This document shows, piece after piece, positions 9,295-20,080 of a DNA stretch of 46,680 nt. Within the stretch, counting starts at the first letter, position 1. Each line of letters opens with the position of its first letter. Position numbers and translations under genes: made by a program. Location of the stretch: NCBI GenBank assembly GCA_031291335.1, contig JARLJF010000150.1:1-46680 (forward strand), in the 5' to 3' direction. The notes under the pieces are model-generated. The model was not told the origin of the DNA. It did no database searches and saw only the letters and a program-made list of their open reading frames with translations. The DNA is from Pandoraea sp. GTDB taxonomy: Bacteria; Pseudomonadota; Gammaproteobacteria; Burkholderiales; Burkholderiaceae.

Positions 9295-10923
9295 CTAAGA
9301 CGCCGCCTGATAGTCGCGGAATTTCTCGCGCAGTTTGAGCTTGAGCATCTTGCCCGTTGCTGTATGAGGAATCTCGTCGACGAACACTACGTCATCGGGT
9401 ATCCACCATTTCACGACACGCCCTTCGTAGAACGCCAGCACGTCCTCGCGGGTCAGTGTCGAGCCGGGCTTGCGAACCACCACCAGCAGCGGTCGCTCCT
9501 CCCATTTCGCGTGGCGAATGGCAATGCACGCCGCTTCGTGGATCTCCGGATGGGCCATCGCGATATTCTCGACGTCAATGGAGCTGATCCACTCCCCGCC
9601 CGACTTGATCACGTCCTTGCTGCGATCCGTAATCTGCACATAGCCTTCCGGGTCGATCGTCGCAACATCCCCTGTCGGGAACCAGCCATCGATGAGCGGC
9701 GACGCCTCCGAGCCGAAATAGCGATCCAGCACCCAGGGTCCGCGCGCGTGCAAATCGCCGAACGCCTTGCCGTCCCACGGTAGCTCCTCGCCTTCCGGGC
9801 CGACGATCTTCAGGTCAACACCGTAAATCGCCGTCCCCTGCTTTTCGAGAATGTGCTGCTGGGCGTCTTCCGGCAGGTCGCGATGGTGTTTGCGCAAATG
9901 GCATAGCGTGCCGAGCGGCGACATCTCGCTCATGCCCCATGCGTGAATGACGCGCACCCCGTACTCTTTCTCGAACGTCTGCAGCATCGCCGGCGGACAG
10001 GCCGAGCCGCCGATCACCGTGCGTTTGAGCGTGGAGAAACGCGCCCCAATGGACTTCACGTGCGTGAGCAGCCCCAGCCAGACGGTAGGCACCCCGGCGG
10101 AAAACGTTACGCCCTCGGCTTCGAAAAGGTCGTACAGCGATTTACCGTCGAGATCCTTGCCCGGGAACACGAGCTTCGCGCCGACGAGCGCGCTCGAATA
10201 TGGCAAGCCCCACGCGTTCACATGGAACATCGGCACCACGGGCAACACCGCATCGGCCGCCGACATGGCCATCGCGTCCGGCAGCGAGGCACCAAAAGCA
10301 TGCAGCACCGTCGAGCGGTGGCTGTAGAGCACCCCTTTCGGGTTCCCCGTCGTACCCGACGTGTAGCAAAGACCCGATGCCGTGGCCTCATCCATCGACG
10401 GCCACGCAAAATTGCCGTCTTCGGCGGCGATCAGGTCTTCATAGCAAAGTAGCGGCAGGCTCGATGCCGGCAGGTGCGCACGATCGGTCATCGCGATCCA
10501 GCCTTGAACGCTCGGACACAGCGGCGCAATCGTCTCGATCAGCGACATGAAATTGATGTCGAACGCCACGAACCGATCTTCGGCGTGATTGACGATGTAG
10601 GCGATCTGCTCCGGAAACAGGCGCGGGTTGACCGTATGAACCACGCTGCCCATGCCCGAGATACCGTAATACAGCTCGAGATGGCGATAGCCGTTCCATG
10701 CCAGCGTGCCCACGCGCTCGCCGTCGCCCACGCCCAGCCGGCGCAACGCTTGCGCGAGCTGGCGGGCACGCAGCTCAGCGTCGCGCCAGGTGTAGCGGTG
10801 AATGTCGCCTTCAACGCGACGCGACACGATCTCGGTGTCGCCATGGTGACGCGCGGCATGCGTGAGCAGCGAGGAAATCAGAAGCGGCGCGGCCATCATC
10901 TGGCCGAGAAGCGGTGTTGCCAT
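9295..10923 (-). CDS. Acyl-CoA synthetase (medium/long-chain fatty acid-CoA ligase family)
   Basis: The 542-residue AMP-forming ligase has the P-loop-like motif [19 protein letters not shown], the adenylate-binding [12 protein letters not shown] segment, [17 protein letters not shown] and the C-terminal lysine motif [15 protein letters not shown]. It would activate a carboxylic acid to its CoA thioester with ATP. It resembles the AlkK / DmdB (3-methylmercaptopropionyl-CoA ligase) subgroup more than FadD, and the cluster at 36-46 kb has its own FadD. GGAGA lies 8 bases ahead of the ATG. It is divergent from selO, with 299 bp between them, and followed by a 223-bp gap before livH. Confidence 0.87.
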   Translation of the reverse strand: MATPLLGQMMAAPLLISSLLTHAARHHGDTEIVSRRVEGDIHRYTWRDAELRARQLAQALRRLGVGDGERVGTLAWNGYRHLELYYGISGMGSVVHTVNPRLFPEQIAYIVNHAEDRFVAFDINFMSLIETIAPLCPSVQGWIAMTDRAHLPASSLPLLCYEDLIAAEDGNFAWPSMDEATASGLCYTSGTTGNPKGVLYSHRSTVLHAFGASLPDAMAMSAADAVLPVVPMFHVNAWGLPYSSALVGAKLVFPGKDLDGKSLYDLFEAEGVTFSAGVPTVWLGLLTHVKSIGARFSTLKRTVIGGSACPPAMLQTFEKEYGVRVIHAWGMSEMSPLGTLCHLRKHHRDLPEDAQQHILEKQGTAIYGVDLKIVGPEGEELPWDGKAFGDLHARGPWVLDRYFGSEASPLIDGWFPTGDVATIDPEGYVQITDRSKDVIKSGGEWISSIDVENIAMAHPEIHEAACIAIRHAKWEERPLLVVVRKPGSTLTREDVLAFYEGRVVKWWIPDDVVFVDEIPHTATGKMLKLKLREKFRDYQAAS

Positions 10924-11222
10924 GCGTCGAATCTCCAGAAAAGTCGGAAAAACCGGAATTACGGGGATACGTCGGGAATCGCTTTCGGGCTTTCAGGCGT
11001 CAGGACCTGAGGCATTCGGGAATTCGTGCTTCGGGTGTTGGCACGTTTGATGCGTGCATTCACGGGCACCGCAGAGATTCATTCTTGACGCGCGCGCGCG
11101 CCGGGTCAACGCCCATCGCTTGTGCGGCGCAGCAGATACGCGGCAACGCCAGTGTACGCAACCTGGCAGCGCGCAACAGACACCTCAAGTAGAATGTTTG
11201 TTCACCATCAGGAACGTCCCCA
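10924..11222. other. Divergent intergenic region between acyl-CoA ligase and selO
   Basis: About 300 bp separate the two divergent starts and must hold both promoters. I see a run of alternating CG near 11090-11102 but no convincing -35/-10 pair, operator palindrome or small coding frame. Confidence 0.5.
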
Positions 11223-12740
11223 ATGCCGGCATCCGACCGTCCCGCCTCCGTTTCCGCCTCGCTCAAACCGTATGGGCCGCTGCCACTGGCGAACCGGTTT
11301 GCGACGCTCGGCCCCGACTTCTACACGCGCCTTGCCCCGCAGCCGTTGCCCGCGCCTTATCTGGTCGGCTTTTCGGCCGACGCAGCCCGCCTTCTCGGCT
11401 GGTCGCCTGAAGCGGCACGCGATCCGGAGTTTCTCGCCACCTTCGCCGGCAATACGCCGCTGCCTGGGGGCGATCCGCTCGCCAGTGTTTATTCGGGGCA
11501 TCAGTTCGGCGTGTGGGCCGGTCAATTGGGCGACGGCCGGGCGTTGCTGCTCGGCGAGTCGGACGGCCCCGGCGGGCGCTGGGAAATCCAGCTCAAGGGT
11601 GGCGGCCTGACGCCCTATTCGCGCATGGGCGACGGACGCGCCGTGCTGCGCTCGTCGATCCGCGAATTCCTTGGATCGGAAGCGATGTTCCACCTCGGCG
11701 TGCCGACCACACGCGCCCTGTGCGTCGTTGGCTCCGATGCGCCGGTGCGTCGCGAAACCATCGAGACGGCAGCCGTCGTCACACGCCTGTCCCCGAGTTT
11801 CATCCGCTTCGGTCATTTCGAACACTTCTGGGCGGGCGACCAGTACGAAGCGCTGCGACAACTCGCAGACTTCACCATCGATCACCACTATCCGCACTGC
11901 CGCGACGAAGCCAATCCGTACCTCGCGCTGCTTAGCGCCGTGTGCGACGCGACCGCCGAAATGGTCGCGCATTGGCAGGCGGTTGGCTTCTGCCATGGCG
12001 TGATGAACACCGATAACATGTCGATCCTCGGGCTGACGATCGATTACGGCCCTTTCGGCTTTCTCGACGGCTTCAACGCGCATCACATCTGCAACCACTC
12101 CGACACGCAGGGACGCTACGCCTATCAGGCACAGCCGAACGTCGCGTATTGGAACCTGTTCTGTCTGGCGCAAGCCTTGCTGCCCTTGTTCGGCGAGGGC
12201 GAAGCGGCCATCGAACAAGCCCAGTCGGTACTGCCCGTGTTCAAGACCCGGTTCGCAGAGGAGATCGACCTGCGCATGCGCGCCAAGCTCGGGTTGCGGG
12301 AGTCGCACGCCGACGATGAAACGCTCATCAACCGTCTCTTCAAGCTGATGCACGAAGGCCGCGTCGACTTCACGCACCTGTTCCGCACGCTTGCCGTGCT
12401 CGAACTCGATAACCCGGCCGCCGATGCCCCGCTGCGTGACATGTTCATCGACCGTCCGGGGTTCGACGCCTGGGCGGAGGACTACCGCGCACGGCTGCGC
12501 TACGAAGCAAGCACCGACGCGAAGCGCGCTATCGCGATGCGCCTCGTCAACCCGAAGTACATCCTGCGCAATCATCTGGCCGAAATCGCGATCCGGCGTG
12601 CCGGCGAGAAGGACTTCTCGGAAGTCGACACGCTGCTGCACGTGCTGTCACGGCCCTACGACGAACAACCCGAATTCGAGCGCTACGCCGAGCTGCCGCC
12701 CGACTGGGCCGGGCAGCTCGAGGTCAGTTGCTCATCTTGA
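11223..12740 (+). CDS. selO: Protein adenylyltransferase SelO (YdiU/UPF0061 family)
   Basis: The 505-residue pseudokinase-fold enzyme transfers AMP to Ser/Thr/Tyr of target proteins and is linked to redox homeostasis. Recognisable blocks are [18 protein letters not shown] (near residues 85-105), [36 protein letters not shown] and DYGPFGFLD, which hold the inverted nucleotide-binding and metal-binding residues of the family. The C-terminus ends CSS, the conserved redox-active cysteine position; bacterial forms use cysteine rather than selenocysteine there. The ATG follows an AGGAA site. MsrB, another oxidative-damage enzyme, lies 146 bp downstream on the same strand. Confidence 0.94.
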   Translation: MPASDRPASVSASLKPYGPLPLANRFATLGPDFYTRLAPQPLPAPYLVGFSADAARLLGWSPEAARDPEFLATFAGNTPLPGGDPLASVYSGHQFGVWAGQLGDGRALLLGESDGPGGRWEIQLKGGGLTPYSRMGDGRAVLRSSIREFLGSEAMFHLGVPTTRALCVVGSDAPVRRETIETAAVVTRLSPSFIRFGHFEHFWAGDQYEALRQLADFTIDHHYPHCRDEANPYLALLSAVCDATAEMVAHWQAVGFCHGVMNTDNMSILGLTIDYGPFGFLDGFNAHHICNHSDTQGRYAYQAQPNVAYWNLFCLAQALLPLFGEGEAAIEQAQSVLPVFKTRFAEEIDLRMRAKLGLRESHADDETLINRLFKLMHEGRVDFTHLFRTLAVLELDNPAADAPLRDMFIDRPGFDAWAEDYRARLRYEASTDAKRAIAMRLVNPKYILRNHLAEIAIRRAGEKDFSEVDTLLHVLSRPYDEQPEFERYAELPPDWAGQLEVSCSS

Positions 12741-12886
12741 TAGACGGCCGGGCTTCGGTGGACGGCGACGCGTTGCCACACATTGCGCACATTGCAAAAA
12801 CAGCGTGTCACCCCCATCTGAGCCGGGTCTGACGATAGACGACGCGCGGCGGCAATTCCGGTGCCACCGCCCCTCAGGAGACTCTC

Positions 12887-13309
12887 ATGAGCAAAGTAGA
12901 AAAGAATGACGCCGAATGGCGTGCCCAACTCGACGACGTCGAATATCAGGTCACGCGCCAGGCGGCCACCGAGCGCGCCTTCACCGGCCGTTACTGGGAT
13001 CACTGGAAAGACGGTACGTATCGCTGCATCTGCTGCGGTGTGCCACTGTTTGAATCGACGCAGAAGTTCGATGCAGGCTGCGGCTGGCCGAGCTACTCCG
13101 CGCCGGTCGACAAGTCCGGTATCGACGAGATCAAGGATTACAGCCACGGCATGGTCCGTGTGGAAGTGCGCTGCCACAACTGCGACGCCCACCTCGGTCA
13201 CGTGTTCGAAGACGGCCCGCAGCCGACCGGATTGCGTTATTGCATCAATTCGGCCTCGCTGAACTTCGAGGACAAGGAAGGCCAGCCCGACAAGCCCGTC
13301 GACGGCTGA
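12887..13309 (+). CDS. msrB: Peptide-methionine (R)-S-oxide reductase
   Basis: This 140-residue enzyme repairs methionine-R-sulfoxide in oxidised proteins. The two zinc-binding CxxC pairs are Cys47/Cys50 ([10 protein letters not shown]) and Cys96/Cys99 ([13 protein letters not shown]). The catalytic cysteine is Cys119 in RYCINSASL, and Cys65 in AGCGWPSY is at the usual resolving position. There is no signal peptide, so it is cytosolic. AGGAG lies 7-8 bases before the ATG. It sits between selO and a ygiW-like gene, which together look like an oxidative-stress neighbourhood, though gaps of over 100 bp make a single operon uncertain. Confidence 0.96.
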   Translation: MSKVEKNDAEWRAQLDDVEYQVTRQAATERAFTGRYWDHWKDGTYRCICCGVPLFESTQKFDAGCGWPSYSAPVDKSGIDEIKDYSHGMVRVEVRCHNCDAHLGHVFEDGPQPTGLRYCINSASLNFEDKEGQPDKPVDG

Positions 13310-13357
13310 GCGCGTTGCCACACCGGCGTCCTGCCGGTGAGCCGGGCCGTTATCCAT

Positions 13358-13411
13358 TCGGTGTCACGAACATTTCAGGCAAATTCCCCTGAGCAAGTGT
13401 TCGGACACCGA
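13358..13411. repeat. Nested inverted repeat between msrB and ygiW-like gene
   Basis: The arms CGGTGTCACGAACA (13359-13372) and TGTTCGGACACCG (13398-13410) are complementary apart from one bulged base, with one more T-A pair outside. Inside, TCAGG (13375-13379) pairs with CCTGA (13388-13392). No T-run follows on either strand, so it is not a typical terminator. It ends 55 bp before the next ATG and may be an operator or a structured leader. A smaller hairpin, CACCGGC/GCCGGTG, lies just upstream at 13321-13339. Confidence 0.7.
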
Positions 13412-13465
13412 TCGCACGTCTGCTAAGCTGCCATTTCCTCAACAAAAAACAGGAAAACGTCGCTC

Positions 13466-13882
13466 ATGCCTAGCAAAAATACTCGCTTGAAGCCGCTTCT
13501 CTGCGCGGCGGCATTTTTCGGCGTACTAAGCGCGGCGCCCGCCATCGCGCAGTACACGGGTCCCTCGGGCGGTGCAGCAACAACCGGCAGCGTGAACGTG
13601 CCGTCGATGGCATCCCATGTCTCGACCGTCGAGCAGGCACTCGTCGCCCCGGACGATGCCGTGGCCGTCATTGAGGGCTATATCGTCAACCGGCTCAAGC
13701 ACGAGCAATACACGTTCCGTGACGACGCCGGCAAGACCATCGAAATCGATCTCGACGACAAGTACCTGCCGCCCGGCCGGCAAATCAACGACAAGACACG
13801 TGTTCGCATCACCGGCGAAGTCGACCGCCATCGCTTTCGCCCGAACGATATCGACGTGAAGCGCATCGAAATCCTGCAATAA
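13466..13882 (+). CDS. YgiW/YdeI-family periplasmic OB-fold (BOF) protein
   Basis: The 138-residue protein starts with a clear Sec signal peptide ending near AIA-Q (about residue 28). The mature part is a BOF/NirD-like OB-fold: TVEQALVAPDDAVAVIEGYIVNRL, then YTFRDDAGKTIEIDLDD and RVRITGEVDRHRF. Family members YgiW and YdeI of enteric bacteria are stress-tolerance proteins of the periplasm (hydrogen peroxide, cadmium, antimicrobial peptides); their molecular action is unclear. The gene follows msrB by 156 bp, with an inverted-repeat element in the gap. Confidence 0.85.
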   Translation: MPSKNTRLKPLLCAAAFFGVLSAAPAIAQYTGPSGGAATTGSVNVPSMASHVSTVEQALVAPDDAVAVIEGYIVNRLKHEQYTFRDDAGKTIEIDLDDKYLPPGRQINDKTRVRITGEVDRHRFRPNDIDVKRIEILQ

Positions 13883-14050
13883 GGCAACGTCCTGCCTGAC
13901 AGGCTCGCGGTGTGGCGCCTTGCGCCGCTCCGCGCTTTCGGACATTCGCCACGTCCCTCGGCGGGCCTTTGAAATATAATGGGTGTTTGCTCCCCCCGGC
14001 GCCCTGTGCACGGGGCGTGTGCTCCCCCGAAGCCCCCAAGTCGAGACTTC

Positions 14051-14584
14051 ATGAAATTCCTTTTCGACCTGTTACCGGTCATTCTGTTTTTCGTCGCCTT
14101 CAAGTTCGCAGGCATCTACGTCGCCACGGGCATCGCGATTGCGACGACGATTGCGCAAGTCATCTGGATGTGGCTGCGTCACCGTAAGGTCGAGCCCATG
14201 CAGTGGATAAGCCTGGCGATCATCGTCGTGTTCGGCGGTGCAACCATGCTGCTGCACGACGAAACGTTCATCAAATGGAAGCCCACGGCGCTGTACTGGC
14301 TCTTCGGGATCACGCTGTTTGTCGCTGAACTCGTCTTCGACAAGAATCTGATCCGCGCCATGATGGAAAAGCAGATGGCGTTGCCTGAGCAACTGTGGCG
14401 TGCCGTGAATTTCAGTTGGGCACTGTTCTTCCTCGTCATGGGCGTGCTCAATCTGGTCATCGCCTACCATTTCTCGACGGACACCTGGGTCGACTTCAAG
14501 CTCTTCGGCGGGATGGGCCTCATGGTGGTGTTCATCGTCGTGCAGAGCCTGTGGCTCGCGAAGTACATCAAGCAGGACGAATAA
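14051..14584 (+). CDS. yciB: Inner-membrane intracellular septation protein A (YciB)
   Basis: The 177-residue protein is almost entirely membrane helices (about five), starting [21 protein letters not shown] and including the family segments [18 protein letters not shown] and [15 protein letters not shown]. It matches YciB/IspZ, an inner-membrane protein tied to cell division and envelope integrity. I start at 14051 because this is the conserved N-terminus; the upstream in-frame ATG at 13979 would add 24 proline-rich residues. BolA follows after 22 bp, so the two are likely cotranscribed. Confidence 0.93.
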   Translation: MKFLFDLLPVILFFVAFKFAGIYVATGIAIATTIAQVIWMWLRHRKVEPMQWISLAIIVVFGGATMLLHDETFIKWKPTALYWLFGITLFVAELVFDKNLIRAMMEKQMALPEQLWRAVNFSWALFFLVMGVLNLVIAYHFSTDTWVDFKLFGGMGLMVVFIVVQSLWLAKYIKQDE

Positions 14585-14606
14585 CGTCCGTCAGGAAGCC
14601 ACTGCC

Positions 14607-14870
14607 ATGACCATGGAACAGCAAATCGAAGCGCGGCTCACCGCTGCGCTCGCCCCGCTCGAATTCGCGCTCGAGAACGACAGCGCACGTCACGCCGGCC
14701 ACGCCGGCGCCGCCTCGGGCGGTCATTACAACCTCAGAATCGTATCTGCCGCGTTTACCGGCCGTAACCGCGTGGCGCGTCACCGCCTGGTGTATGATGC
14801 GCTTGCCGATTTGATGCAAAACGGCATTCACGCCCTCGCCATCGTTGCGCTCGCCCCCGGTGAAGCGTAA
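14607..14870 (+). CDS. BolA-family protein
   Basis: The 87-residue protein has the BolA fold pattern: an N-terminal helix (EQQIEARLTAALAPLEFALEN), GGHYNLRIVSAAFTGRNRVARHRLVYDAL and a C-terminal helix and strand ending HALAIVALAPGEA. The conserved histidine in RHRLVYDAL is present. BolA proteins bind monothiol glutaredoxins through [2Fe-2S] clusters and influence morphology and iron handling. A GGAA site precedes the ATG. It is closely spaced behind yciB and 62 bp ahead of a parvulin gene, an order I associate with this family of bacteria. Confidence 0.9.
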   Translation: MTMEQQIEARLTAALAPLEFALENDSARHAGHAGAASGGHYNLRIVSAAFTGRNRVARHRLVYDALADLMQNGIHALAIVALAPGEA

Positions 14871-14932
14871 CTCGCATGCGACGCGTCCCCCGTCGATTAA
14901 CCTTGCCTTCGTCATTCGTTAGGAAAAACAGC

Positions 14933-15727
14933 ATGGCATTGAAACTCGCCCGCACGGCTCTGGCGCTCGGCGCCGCCGTGTCGCTGACCGCCGTCTCCCT
15001 CCCCGCCCTCGCCCAGAATGTTGCCGTTGTGAACGGCACGCCGGTGCCTGTGGCACGTGCCGACGCCATGGTGCGCGAAATGGTCCGCCAGGGTCAGCCG
15101 AACTCGCCGCAACTGCAACAGCAGGTGCGCGAAGAGCTGGTCAAGCGTGAAGTGCTCGCACAGGCCGCCGTCAGCAAGGGAATCGCCACTCAGCCGGACG
15201 TCAAGGCACAGCTCAAGCTGGCCGAACAAGGCGTGCTGATCCGCGCCCTGATCGCCGACTTCCAGAAGACCTCGCCCGTGACCGACGCTGAAGTCCAAGC
15301 GCGTTACGACCAACTGAAGAAACAGTTCGGCGACAAGGAATATCACGCACGTCACATCCTGGTGCCGAGCGAAGATACGGCGAAGGAAATTATCGCGAAG
15401 CTCAAGGGCGGCGCGAAGTTCGCCGACCTCGCGAAGCAGTATTCCAAAGATCCGGGCTCGGCGCAGAACGGTGGTGACCTCGACTGGTCGCCGGCCAACG
15501 CCTACGTGCCCGAGTTTGCCGACGCACTGCAAAAGCTTCAGAAGGGCCAGTATTCGCAGACACCGGTCAAGACGCAGTTCGGCTACCACGTGATCGAACT
15601 GGACGACTCCCGCGACGCGCAAATCCCGCCGCTGTCGGACGTCAAGCCGCAACTCGTCCAGCAAATGCAGGAAGAGAAGCTGCAAGGCTTTATCGACGGC
15701 CTCGAGAAGAAGGCCAAGATTCAGTAA
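14933..15727 (+). CDS. Exported parvulin-type peptidyl-prolyl isomerase
   Basis: The 264-residue protein has a Sec signal peptide (MALKLARTALALG..., cleavage near PALA-Q), a SurA-like N-terminal helical chaperone region and one PpiC/rotamase domain. That domain begins at YHARHILVPSE and contains the GGDLDWSPANAYVPEFADAL and FGYHVIELDD motifs. It would assist folding of periplasmic or outer-membrane proteins. I chose the start at 14933, with TAGGA upstream, because it opens a proper signal peptide. A strong bidirectional terminator follows 24 bp after the stop. Confidence 0.9.
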   Translation: MALKLARTALALGAAVSLTAVSLPALAQNVAVVNGTPVPVARADAMVREMVRQGQPNSPQLQQQVREELVKREVLAQAAVSKGIATQPDVKAQLKLAEQGVLIRALIADFQKTSPVTDAEVQARYDQLKKQFGDKEYHARHILVPSEDTAKEIIAKLKGGAKFADLAKQYSKDPGSAQNGGDLDWSPANAYVPEFADALQKLQKGQYSQTPVKTQFGYHVIELDDSRDAQIPPLSDVKPQLVQQMQEEKLQGFIDGLEKKAKIQ

Positions 15728-15750
15728 GCCTCACGCGCGACGCTGAAACA

Positions 15751-15778
15751 AAAATCCCGCCTTTCGGCGGGATTTTTT
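15751..15778. terminator. Bidirectional rho-independent terminator between parvulin gene and purL
   Basis: The stem AAAATCCCGCC (15751-15761), loop TTTC and GGCGGGATTTT (15766-15776) form a perfect 11-bp hairpin with T-runs on both strands. It serves the parvulin gene and the convergent purL. Confidence 0.93.
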
Positions 15779-15786
15779 ATTTCCGA

Positions 15787-15822
15787 TGATGTTATTCCGC
15801 ACGAGATACCGTGCGGAACATC
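15787..15822. terminator. Second hairpin downstream of purL
   Basis: TTCCGCAC (15795-15802) pairs with GTGCGGAA (15811-15818), and GATG/CATC extends the stem beyond a small bulge. It lies between the purL stop and the shared terminator and could add to purL 3'-end formation or stability. No T-run. Confidence 0.5.
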
Positions 15823-15834
15823 GCCATCACATCA

Positions 15835-18800
15835 TCACGCCACCCAGCGGCGGGCGTTGCGGAACATGCGCATCCACGGGCTGTCTTCGCCCCACTGCGT
15901 CGGTGCCCAGCTCATTTGCACGGTGCGGAATACACGCTCCGGGTGCGGCATCATCACCGTGAAGCGGCCATCGCCCGTCGTCACTGCGGTCAGGCCACGC
16001 GGCGATCCGTTCGGGTTGAACGGATACTGCTCGGTCGGCTGACCACGGTGGTCCACGAAACGCATCGCGGCGATCGCCTGATCGATGTTGCCTTGCTGAC
16101 CGAAGTTAGCGAAGCCTTCACCGTGGGCAATCACGATCGGCAGTTGCGATCCGGCCATCTCCTTGAAGAACAGCGACGGCGAGTCGAGCACTTCCACCTG
16201 CGTGAGACGTGCCTCGTACTTCGACTGGTTGTACGTGAACTTCGGCCACGCAGCGGCACCCGGGATCAGGTTCGACAGGTTGCTCATCATCTGGCAACCG
16301 TTACACACGCCCAAGGCGAACGTGTCGGCACGGTTGAAGAAGCCCGCAAACTGCTCGGCCAACGCCGGATTGAACAGAATCGTCTTCGCCCAGCCCTCAC
16401 CCGCACCCAGCGTGTCACCATACGAGAAGCCGCCGCAGGCGATGAAGCCCTTGAACGCTTCCAGCGTGTGACGGCCGGCGAGCAGATCGCTCATGTGCAC
16501 GTCGTAGGCTTCGAAACCGGCCTTGTCCAGCACGTAGGCCATCTCCAGATGCGAGTTCACGCCCTGCTCGCGCAGCACAGCAATCTTCGGACGCGCCCCC
16601 GTCGCAATGAACGGTGCAGCAATGTCTTCGCTCGCGTCGAACGTCACCTTGGGCGAAAGGCCCGGGTCGCTCGTGTCGTTCAGGGCTTCGTATTCGGCAT
16701 CGGCCGCGGCCGGGTTGTCGCGCAGACGCGCGATGCGCCAGCTCACTTCCGACCACACGCGTTGCAACTCGGCACGCGACGCGCCAAACACCTTCTTGGC
16801 ATCACGATAGATTTCGATGACGTCATTCGTGTTCGGCTTGCCGATCACGTTCGTGCAGTTCGACAAACCTGCTTCACGCAGTGCTTGCAACACCGCATCG
16901 CGCTCGGATGCGCGCACCTGAATCACACCGCCGAGTTCTTCGGAGAAGAGCGCGCGCAGTGTCTTGTCCTCACGACGGCCCACCGTCTGCTTGGCCCAAT
17001 CCTTGGCGTCGCCGTAGTCGGATTCGAAACCTTCGTCGAGCGTAAGCATATCGACATTGAGCGACACGCCGACGTGACCGGCAAAGGCCATTTCCGCCAC
17101 GGTGGCAAACAGACCGCCGTCAGAACGATCGTGATAGGCGAGAAGCTTGCCGTCACGATTGAGCTTTTGAATGGCGTCGAAGAAACGTTGCAGGTCGGCC
17201 GGGTCGTCCAGATCCGGGGTCACGTCACCAATCTGTTGCGTGACCTGCGCGAGGATACTGCCGCCCAGACGATTCTTGCTGTGACCCAGATCGATGGCGA
17301 TCAGCACCGTCTCACCGGCTTCGGCGACCGAGCGCAGTTGCGGCGTGAGATGACCGCGCACATCTTCGACCGGCGCAAAGGCGGACACGATCAGCGAGAC
17401 CGGCGCGACCACATCCTTGCTGCGGCCAGCGTCTTCCCACTTGGTACGCATCGACAGTGAATCCTTGCCGACGGGAATCGACAAGCCCAGCGCCGGGCAC
17501 AGTTCCATGCCGACGGCCTTGACCGTATCGAACAGCGCCGCGTCTTCACCCTCGGTGCCGCACGCCGCCATCCAGTTGGCCGACAGCTTGATCTGATCGA
17601 GCGACGCGATCGGCGCCGCTGCAATGTTGGTGATGGCTTCGCCCACGGCCATACGACCCGATGCCGGCGCGTCGATCACGGCCAGCGGCGTACGCTCGCC
17701 CATCGTCATGGCTTCGCCACGATAACCGGCGTAGTCCATCAGTGAGATGGCGCAATCGGCCACCGGCACCTGCCACGGGCCGACCATTTGGTCACGCGCC
17801 GTCAGGCCGCCCACAGTACGGTCGCCAATAGTGATGAGGAACGACTTGCTCGCGACCGTCGGGTGACGCAGCACGGCACGTGCCACTTCATCGAGCGACA
17901 GGCCCGTCACGTCGACCGGCGGCAGTTCCACCTTCACGTGCTTGACGTCACGGTGCATGCGCGGCGGCTTGCCGAGCAGCACGTCCATCGGCATGTCGAC
18001 CGGATCCGGCGATTCCGGATGCATCGGATCGACCAGTTTCAGTTGACGCTCGTCCGTCGAGATGCCGATCACCGCCACCGGGCAACGCTCACGCTGGCAA
18101 ACCGCCTGAAAAGCCGGGAAGCTGTCCGGTGCGATGGCCAGCACATAGCGCTCCTGCGCTTCGTTACTCCAGATTTCGGCCGGCGACATGCCCGACTCTT
18201 CGAGCTGAACCTGACGCAGATCGAAACGGGCGCCCTTGTCCGCGCCGTCGACCAGTTCCGGGAAGGCATTCGAGATACCGCCTGCGCCGACGTCGTGAAT
18301 CGACAGGATCGGATTGGCTTCGCCCTGACGCCAGCACCAGTTGATGACTTCCTGCGCGCGACGCTCGATCTCCGGATTGCCACGTTGCACCGAGTCGAAG
18401 TCGAGTTCGGCCGTGTTCGTGCCGGTCGCCATCGAGCTGGCAGCGCCGCCGCCCATGCCGATGCGCATGCCCGGGCCGCCGATCTGGATGAGCAGCGTGC
18501 CGGCAGGCAAGTCGTGCTTGTGCGTGTGCTGGGCGGCGATGTTGCCCAAGCCGCCCGCGATCATGATCGGCTTGTGATAGCCGCGCACACGACCGCCCAC
18601 ATTCTGTTCGTAGGCACGGAAGTAGCCGCCGAGGTTCGGACGGCCGAATTCGTTGTTGAACGCGGCGCCGCCGAGCGGGCCGTCGATCATGATCTGCAAC
18701 GGCGACGCGATGCGGTCCGGGCGACCATAGTCGGTGCCCGTGTCGTCGGGCTTGCGCAGCGACGGCGGCACGGCCACGTCGCGATCGTTCTCCCACGACT

Positions 18801-19866
18801 CGCGTGCATCCGGCAGCGACAGATTCGACACCGTGAAGCCCGTCAAGCCAGACTTCGGCGTGGAGCCACGGCCCGTCGCACCTTCGTCGCGGATCTCGCC
18901 ACCGGCACCCGTCGACGCCCCCGGGAACGGTGAAATCGCCGTCGGGTGGTTATGCGTCTCGACCTTCATCAGCGTGTGCGTGAGTTCAACGCTGCGGCCA
19001 TACTTGCCATCGGCGCCGCGCGGATACCAGCGCTCCACTTCGGCGCCTTCCATCACCGAAGCATTGTCCGAATACGCCACCACCGTACCCTGCGGGTGCA
19101 GTTGGTGCGTGTTCTTGATCATCTGGAACAGCGACTTGTCCTGCGGCTGACCATCGATGGTCCATTGCGCATTGAAAATCTTGTGACGGCAATGTTCGCT
19201 GTTGGCCTGCGCGAACATCATCAGTTCCACGTCGGTCGGATTGCGCTTCAGGGTCGTGAAGGCGTCGACCAGATATTCGATTTCGTCTTCGGCCAGCGCC
19301 AGACCGAGGTCACGGTTAGCGGCCTCCAATGCGCTGCGGCCTACGCCGATTACGTCGATCGTCTGCAGCGGCTTGGCCGGCAGTTCGATGAAGAGCGCCT
19401 CGGCATCGCTGCGCGTGGCCACGACCGTCTCGGTCATGCGGTCATGCAACACGCCGGCAACGCGCGCGAGCACGTCGGCGGGCAGCGACTTCTTGCCACC
19501 GAGTAGGCCCGACTTCACACCGATGGTGTACTCGACGGCGCGCTCGATACGGCGCACGTGATCGATACCGCAGTTGCGGGCAATGTCCGTCGCCTTGCTC
19601 GCCCACGGGGAAATCGTGCCCAGACGCGGAATCACCAGCAACTGGTCGCCTGCCGGCTCTTCGCGCACCGGCTCACCGTAAGTGAGCAGGCCGGCGACGC
19701 GGGCCACGTCTTCGCTCGAGAGCGGTTCGGCGCTGGCGACGAGATGCACGTAGCGGGCGTCGACACGTACGATCGAACTGTCGATGGCTTGCAGGGTCTG
19801 CAGAAGACGTTGCTGGCGGAATTCGGAAAGCGCCAAGGCGCCGGCGAAGCAGGCAATGTGAGTCAT
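15835..19866 (-). CDS. purL: Phosphoribosylformylglycinamidine synthase (large, single-chain form)
   Basis: This 1343-residue cytosolic enzyme makes FGAM from FGAR, glutamine and ATP in de novo purine synthesis. It is the fused PurSLQ type of Gram-negative bacteria: a PurS-like N-terminus, a linker, two AIRS-type halves with the segments [20 protein letters not shown] and [20 protein letters not shown], and a C-terminal class I glutamine amidotransferase. The amidotransferase nucleophile is the cysteine in [15 protein letters not shown], with the histidine in [10 protein letters not shown]. Its N-terminus [17 protein letters not shown] is typical. It is a single-gene unit convergent with the parvulin gene and divergent from dadA. 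Confidence 0.98.
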   Translation of the reverse strand: MTHIACFAGALALSEFRQQRLLQTLQAIDSSIVRVDARYVHLVASAEPLSSEDVARVAGLLTYGEPVREEPAGDQLLVIPRLGTISPWASKATDIARNCGIDHVRRIERAVEYTIGVKSGLLGGKKSLPADVLARVAGVLHDRMTETVVATRSDAEALFIELPAKPLQTIDVIGVGRSALEAANRDLGLALAEDEIEYLVDAFTTLKRNPTDVELMMFAQANSEHCRHKIFNAQWTIDGQPQDKSLFQMIKNTHQLHPQGTVVAYSDNASVMEGAEVERWYPRGADGKYGRSVELTHTLMKVETHNHPTAISPFPGASTGAGGEIRDEGATGRGSTPKSGLTGFTVSNLSLPDARESWENDRDVAVPPSLRKPDDTGTDYGRPDRIASPLQIMIDGPLGGAAFNNEFGRPNLGGYFRAYEQNVGGRVRGYHKPIMIAGGLGNIAAQHTHKHDLPAGTLLIQIGGPGMRIGMGGGAASSMATGTNTAELDFDSVQRGNPEIERRAQEVINWCWRQGEANPILSIHDVGAGGISNAFPELVDGADKGARFDLRQVQLEESGMSPAEIWSNEAQERYVLAIAPDSFPAFQAVCQRERCPVAVIGISTDERQLKLVDPMHPESPDPVDMPMDVLLGKPPRMHRDVKHVKVELPPVDVTGLSLDEVARAVLRHPTVASKSFLITIGDRTVGGLTARDQMVGPWQVPVADCAISLMDYAGYRGEAMTMGERTPLAVIDAPASGRMAVGEAITNIAAAPIASLDQIKLSANWMAACGTEGEDAALFDTVKAVGMELCPALGLSIPVGKDSLSMRTKWEDAGRSKDVVAPVSLIVSAFAPVEDVRGHLTPQLRSVAEAGETVLIAIDLGHSKNRLGGSILAQVTQQIGDVTPDLDDPADLQRFFDAIQKLNRDGKLLAYHDRSDGGLFATVAEMAFAGHVGVSLNVDMLTLDEGFESDYGDAKDWAKQTVGRREDKTLRALFSEELGGVIQVRASERDAVLQALREAGLSNCTNVIGKPNTNDVIEIYRDAKKVFGASRAELQRVWSEVSWRIARLRDNPAAADAEYEALNDTSDPGLSPKVTFDASEDIAAPFIATGARPKIAVLREQGVNSHLEMAYVLDKAGFEAYDVHMSDLLAGRHTLEAFKGFIACGGFSYGDTLGAGEGWAKTILFNPALAEQFAGFFNRADTFALGVCNGCQMMSNLSNLIPGAAAWPKFTYNQSKYEARLTQVEVLDSPSLFFKEMAGSQLPIVIAHGEGFANFGQQGNIDQAIAAMRFVDHRGQPTEQYPFNPNGSPRGLTAVTTGDGRFTVMMPHPERVFRTVQMSWAPTQWGEDSPWMRMFRNARRWVA

Positions 19867-19911
19867 GGAAGGACGGAAGGCGAGGCGTTCAAAACGCGGG
19901 GGAACGACAAA

Positions 19912-19946
19912 CCGGGATTATACCCTGCTTACCCCGGGTTATACCC
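19912..19946 (-). promoter_or_regulatory. Twin TATAA-containing motifs upstream of purL (probable promoter)
   Basis: On the minus strand GGGTATAATCCCGG (19925-19912) contains a perfect TATAAT -10 about 50 bases ahead of the purL ATG. A near copy, GGGTATAACCCGGGG (19946-19932), lies exactly 21 bp upstream. Neither has a good -35 element. Each copy is itself partly palindromic, so they may be twin promoters or two operator half-sites on the same helix face. Confidence 0.5.
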
Positions 19947-20080
19947 GAGTGAGCGACAGGCATTATGGGTAGCCTCCCGCCCTGGGAGGGCGTCTCTCTG
20001 GTAACCTATGCGCCCCGTAATCAACACGGGCCGCGAATCCGGATTTCCGGTGGCGGCACGGCAAAGAACGACACTAACAA

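Noticed and set aside
12700..12740. Possible selenocysteine near the end of SelO
   Set aside because: The position is a normal cysteine codon in the CSS ending, and the frame closes there, as in bacterial SelO.
15811..17460. Long open frame (549 codons) on the plus strand opposite purL
   Set aside because: It is antisense to a clearly conserved gene, has no recognisable domain, and such frames are common opposite genes in GC-rich DNA.
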